A stretch of DNA of 64,000 nt, from the NCBI GenBank assembly GCA_035530375.1, contig DATKUY010000021.1, positions 8,922-72,921 of the forward strand, written 5' to 3'. This DNA comes from Sulfuricella sp035530375 (GTDB lineage: Bacteria > Pseudomonadota > Gammaproteobacteria > Burkholderiales > Sulfuricellaceae). Every line of letters begins with the position of its first letter. The stretch's first letter is position 1. The notes beneath the pieces are model-generated. The model saw only the letters and a program-made list of their open reading frames with translations, had not been told where the DNA came from and made no database searches. The translations under genes were made by a program, and so were the position numbers. Below are positions 61,837-64,000 of this stretch, piece after piece.

Positions 61837-61895
61837 CCACGGATTGACACGAATGCTCACGGACAGCTCCGTTTTTAATCTGTGTCAATCCGTGG
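61837..61895. repeat. Family A palindromic repeat between maf and rng
   Basis: CCACGGATTGACAC (61837-61850) and GTGTCAATCCGTGG (61882-61895) are perfect 14-bp arms, with a further inner pairing ACGGA/TCCGT. It fills the spacer of the maf-rng pair. Confidence 0.85.
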
Positions 61896-61911
61896 ATAAA
61901 AAACAAAAGCC

Positions 61912-63363
61912 ATGAGCGAAGAAATTCTAATCAACGTCACCCCGCAGGAAACCCGCGTGGCGGTCATGCAGCAGGGTGTGGCACAGGAAATCCATATCGA
62001 GCGCATCAGCAGCCGCGGGCTGGTCGGCAATATTTATCTCGGCCGGGTGTGCCGGGTGTTGCCGGGGATGCAGTCGGCATTTGTCGAGATCGGGCTGGAC
62101 CGGGCGGCTTTTCTTCATGTAGCGGACATCTGGCAGGCGCATCCGGAAGAGGAAACCCGACTTATCGAGCATATCCTGCACGAAGGACAGCCTCTGCTGG
62201 TGCAGGTGATCAAGGACCCGATCAACACCAAGGGCGCCCGCCTTTCCACCCAGATCAGCATCGCCGGACGCTTCCTGGTATTTCTGCCGCAGGAAACCCA
62301 TATCGGCATCTCGCAGCGCATCGAGGATGAAGCCGAGCGCGAGCTGCTGCGCGACAAATTGCAGCACCTGCTGCCGGCCGGCGCAAGCGGCGGCTTCATC
62401 ATCCGCACCATGGCGGAAACCGCTTCCGACAGCGAGCTGCAGGCCGATATCGACTACCTGCGCAAACAGTGGAACGACATCAGCGAAAAAGCCAAGGACG
62501 CCAAACCGGCGACCCGGCTCTATCACGAACTGAACCTTGCGCTGCGGGTGCTGCGCGATTTCGTCAACGAGGAAACCGTCCGCATCCGGGTGGATTCGCG
62601 CGAGACCTTCCAGAGGATGCAGGGGTTCGCCCTGGAATACACCAGCAACGTCGTCGGCCTGCTCGAACATTATTCCGGCGAACGCCCGCTGTTCGACCTG
62701 CACGGCGTGGAAGCCGAGATCGAGAAAGCGCTGGCGCGGCGAGTCGATCTCAAGTCAGGCGGCTACCTGATCATCGACCAGACCGAAGCGCTGACCACGG
62801 TGGACGTCAATACCGGCGGCTTCGTCGGCGGACGCAACTTCGACGACACCATCTTCAAGACCAACCTCGAAGCGGCGCAGGTGATTGCCCGGCAGTTGCG
62901 GCTACGCAACCTCGGCGGCATTATCATCGTGGATTTTATCGACATGGACAACGAGGAGCACAAAACCGCCGTGCTCGCCGAATTCAAGAAAACACTGGCG
63001 AAAGACCGCACCCGCATGACGGTGAACGGCTTCTCCGCCCTCGGCCTGGTGGAGATGACGCGCAAGCGCACCCGCGAAAGCCTTGCCCACATCCTGTGCG
63101 AGCCATGCTGCACCTGCCAGGGACGGGGAGTCCTGAAAACGCCGCAGACCGTGTGCTACGACATCCTGCGCGAACTGCTGCGCGAGGCGCGCCAGTTCGA
63201 TGCGCGGGAGTTCAGAATTTTAGGTTCGCAGAAAGTGATCGACCTGTTTCTTGACGAGGAATCGCAAAGTCTGGCGCAACTTGGCGACTTCATCGGCAAG
63301 CCGATTTATCTGCAGGTGGAGACGCAGTATAGTCAGGAGCAGTACGATATTGTGTTGATGTAG
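61912..63363 (+). CDS. rng: ribonuclease G
   Basis: RNase G matures the 5' end of 16S rRNA and decays some mRNAs. At 483 residues it is RNase G, not RNase E (no long C-terminal scaffold). The S1 domain with ISSRGLVGNIYLGRVCRVLPG (as GNIYLGRVCRVLPGMQ) is N-terminal; the catalytic Mg2+ acids are in TTVDVNTGGFVGG and IIIVDFIDMDNEEHK; the Zn-link cysteines are in CEPCCTCQGRG. It ends the leuS-rng run. Confidence 0.96.
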   Translation: MSEEILINVTPQETRVAVMQQGVAQEIHIERISSRGLVGNIYLGRVCRVLPGMQSAFVEIGLDRAAFLHVADIWQAHPEEETRLIEHILHEGQPLLVQVIKDPINTKGARLSTQISIAGRFLVFLPQETHIGISQRIEDEAERELLRDKLQHLLPAGASGGFIIRTMAETASDSELQADIDYLRKQWNDISEKAKDAKPATRLYHELNLALRVLRDFVNEETVRIRVDSRETFQRMQGFALEYTSNVVGLLEHYSGERPLFDLHGVEAEIEKALARRVDLKSGGYLIIDQTEALTTVDVNTGGFVGGRNFDDTIFKTNLEAAQVIARQLRLRNLGGIIIVDFIDMDNEEHKTAVLAEFKKTLAKDRTRMTVNGFSALGLVEMTRKRTRESLAHILCEPCCTCQGRGVLKTPQTVCYDILRELLREARQFDAREFRILGSQKVIDLFLDEESQSLAQLGDFIGKPIYLQVETQYSQEQYDIVLM

Positions 63364-63515
63364 GTGTGAGGGAAGTTGCCCGCTTAGGCGGATGGTCAAT
63401 TAGGCTCAAGAATCATGGCCAGCCCCCAACTCTTAGGCTTTGCGGGCGATGGCCACAAAACCATAGAGACAACAACCAATCGAATCTCCCCTCGTTTTCA
63501 CCGGACACTACTGAT

Positions 63516-63815
63516 ATGCCTTTAGATTACGTTGTTTATAAACTAACTTTCCCAAATGGGAAAATCTATGTTGGCAAAGATGTGGGTGGTAGCGGTCATT
63601 CTTTACGTTATTTTGGATCGTGGGATAACGATCTTGTACAAAGAGATTTTGCCGAAAACCAATTGCGAGATTTTACAATTCGCAAGGAAATTTTATTCGA
63701 GTCAAAGGATAAAAATGAAGTGAGCAAAAAAGAGGGCGAATTCATCTTATCTCTCAAATCTAACGATCCATCTATTGGTTATAATAAGACTCACCGGCCT
63801 CGTTTTTCAAACTAA
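63516..63815 (+). CDS. GIY-YIG-like small nuclease domain protein, AT-rich
   Basis: A 99-residue ORF starting MPLDYVVYKLTFPNGKIYVG: VVY near residue 8 and KIYVG at 16-20 match the GIY-YIG pattern, followed by an expected metal Glu75 (KKEGEFIL) and GYNKT near the end. It is markedly AT-rich compared with every neighbour, suggesting recent acquisition. The frame is open to 63366, but that part is GC-rich and unlike it. No restriction or transposition partner is adjacent within the window. Confidence 0.6.
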   Translation: MPLDYVVYKLTFPNGKIYVGKDVGGSGHSLRYFGSWDNDLVQRDFAENQLRDFTIRKEILFESKDKNEVSKKEGEFILSLKSNDPSIGYNKTHRPRFSN

Positions 63816-64000
63816 AGTACTACCTGAGTTTGTGTGCGCTCTGCGCAGATGCTTAGATGCCGGGGGCTGCCCGGCAGCAGGCAACTTTATTTTGCTTGTC
63901 CAAAATAGAAGTAACCAAACAAAAAGACACCCACCCGCACCGGCCCTGCGGGCTTCCCCCGATTTTCCGCAAAGACCGGGCGGCTACGGAAACTCGCGCT
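63816..64000. repeat. Repeat-like terminal region (possible dispersed element)
   Basis: The tail has a sequence style known from dispersed repeats in proteobacteria: TTTGCTTGTCCAAAATAGAA, GTAACCAAACAAAAAGACAC, then a GC-rich CACCGGCCCTGCGGGCTTCC. On the minus strand it would read a short hydrophobic-basic peptide (VSFCLVTSILDKQNK). No gene is supported, and the region is cut by the window edge. Confidence 0.35.

Overview
The window is GC-rich chromosomal DNA with closely packed genes. The gene content and order point to a betaproteobacterium, probably a chemolithoautotroph of the Nitrosomonadales (Sulfuricellaceae/Gallionellaceae type). Evidence for this: a class I phosphoribulokinase (Calvin cycle), a Tat-exported high-potential iron-sulfur protein beside a small c-type cytochrome, oxygen-dependent hemF, a ubiquinone cluster ubiE-(Tim44)-ubiJ-ubiB, pseudomonad-type thrB, and the run leuS-lptE-holA-proA-nadD-rsfS-rlmH-maf-rng. 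The genus is inferred from gene content, not proven.

Layout. 0-8 kb: a C-GCAxxG-C-C family protein and glycogen phosphorylase, a single-domain response regulator, and the ubiquinone operon (minus strand) with a Tim44-domain gene inside it. 8-20 kb: mostly single genes (NYN/OST-HTH ribonuclease-like protein, Cache-type sensor domain protein, MliC-like lipoprotein, rdgC, WYL regulator, small ORFs, mltB, hemerythrin, histidine phosphatase, HU, SemiSWEET, yjdM, DUF5610, yajD, unknowns, an Old Yellow Enzyme). 21-27 kb: tRNA-Ala(CGC), cstA with its small partner ybdD, an MscS-type channel, a KamA-family radical SAM enzyme, a decayed aminotransferase fragment, and lgt. 27-34 kb: ilvD with a downstream GspE/PilB-type ATPase, a thioredoxin-fold DUF255 protein, cytochrome c, a 277-bp inverted-repeat element, and HiPIP. 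34-37 kb: two sodium symporters in an overlapping pair. 37-44 kb: minus-strand run cheZ, dusB-fis, purH, purD, purE, tsaC, hemF. 44-54 kb: polA, LOG-family protein, DUF2782, thrB, a membrane protein, uvrD, a MoaD-like protein without the terminal Gly-Gly, and phosphoribulokinase. 54-63 kb: the leuS-to-rng housekeeping run. The right end is AT-rich, with a GIY-YIG-like ORF and a repeat-like tail.

The most unusual feature is a set of palindromic repeats. Three families fill otherwise empty spacers: A, with CCACGGATTAACACGGAT-type arms; B, with CCGCAGAGG/CCGCAAAGG-type arms; and C, with GGGTAATGGGTGATGG-type arms. A family C copy lies in frame inside leuS, where it adds a peptide near the end of the editing domain. 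A second family C copy abuts the nadD start and may encode an N-terminal extension read in the same frame. Separately, a 277-bp element with 32-bp perfect terminal inverted repeats and nested hairpins separates the cytochrome c and HiPIP genes.

No CRISPR array, prophage, rRNA or intact insertion sequence was seen. Start codons were chosen from Shine-Dalgarno spacing and family N-termini; family assignments are from recognition of sequence motifs, not from searches.
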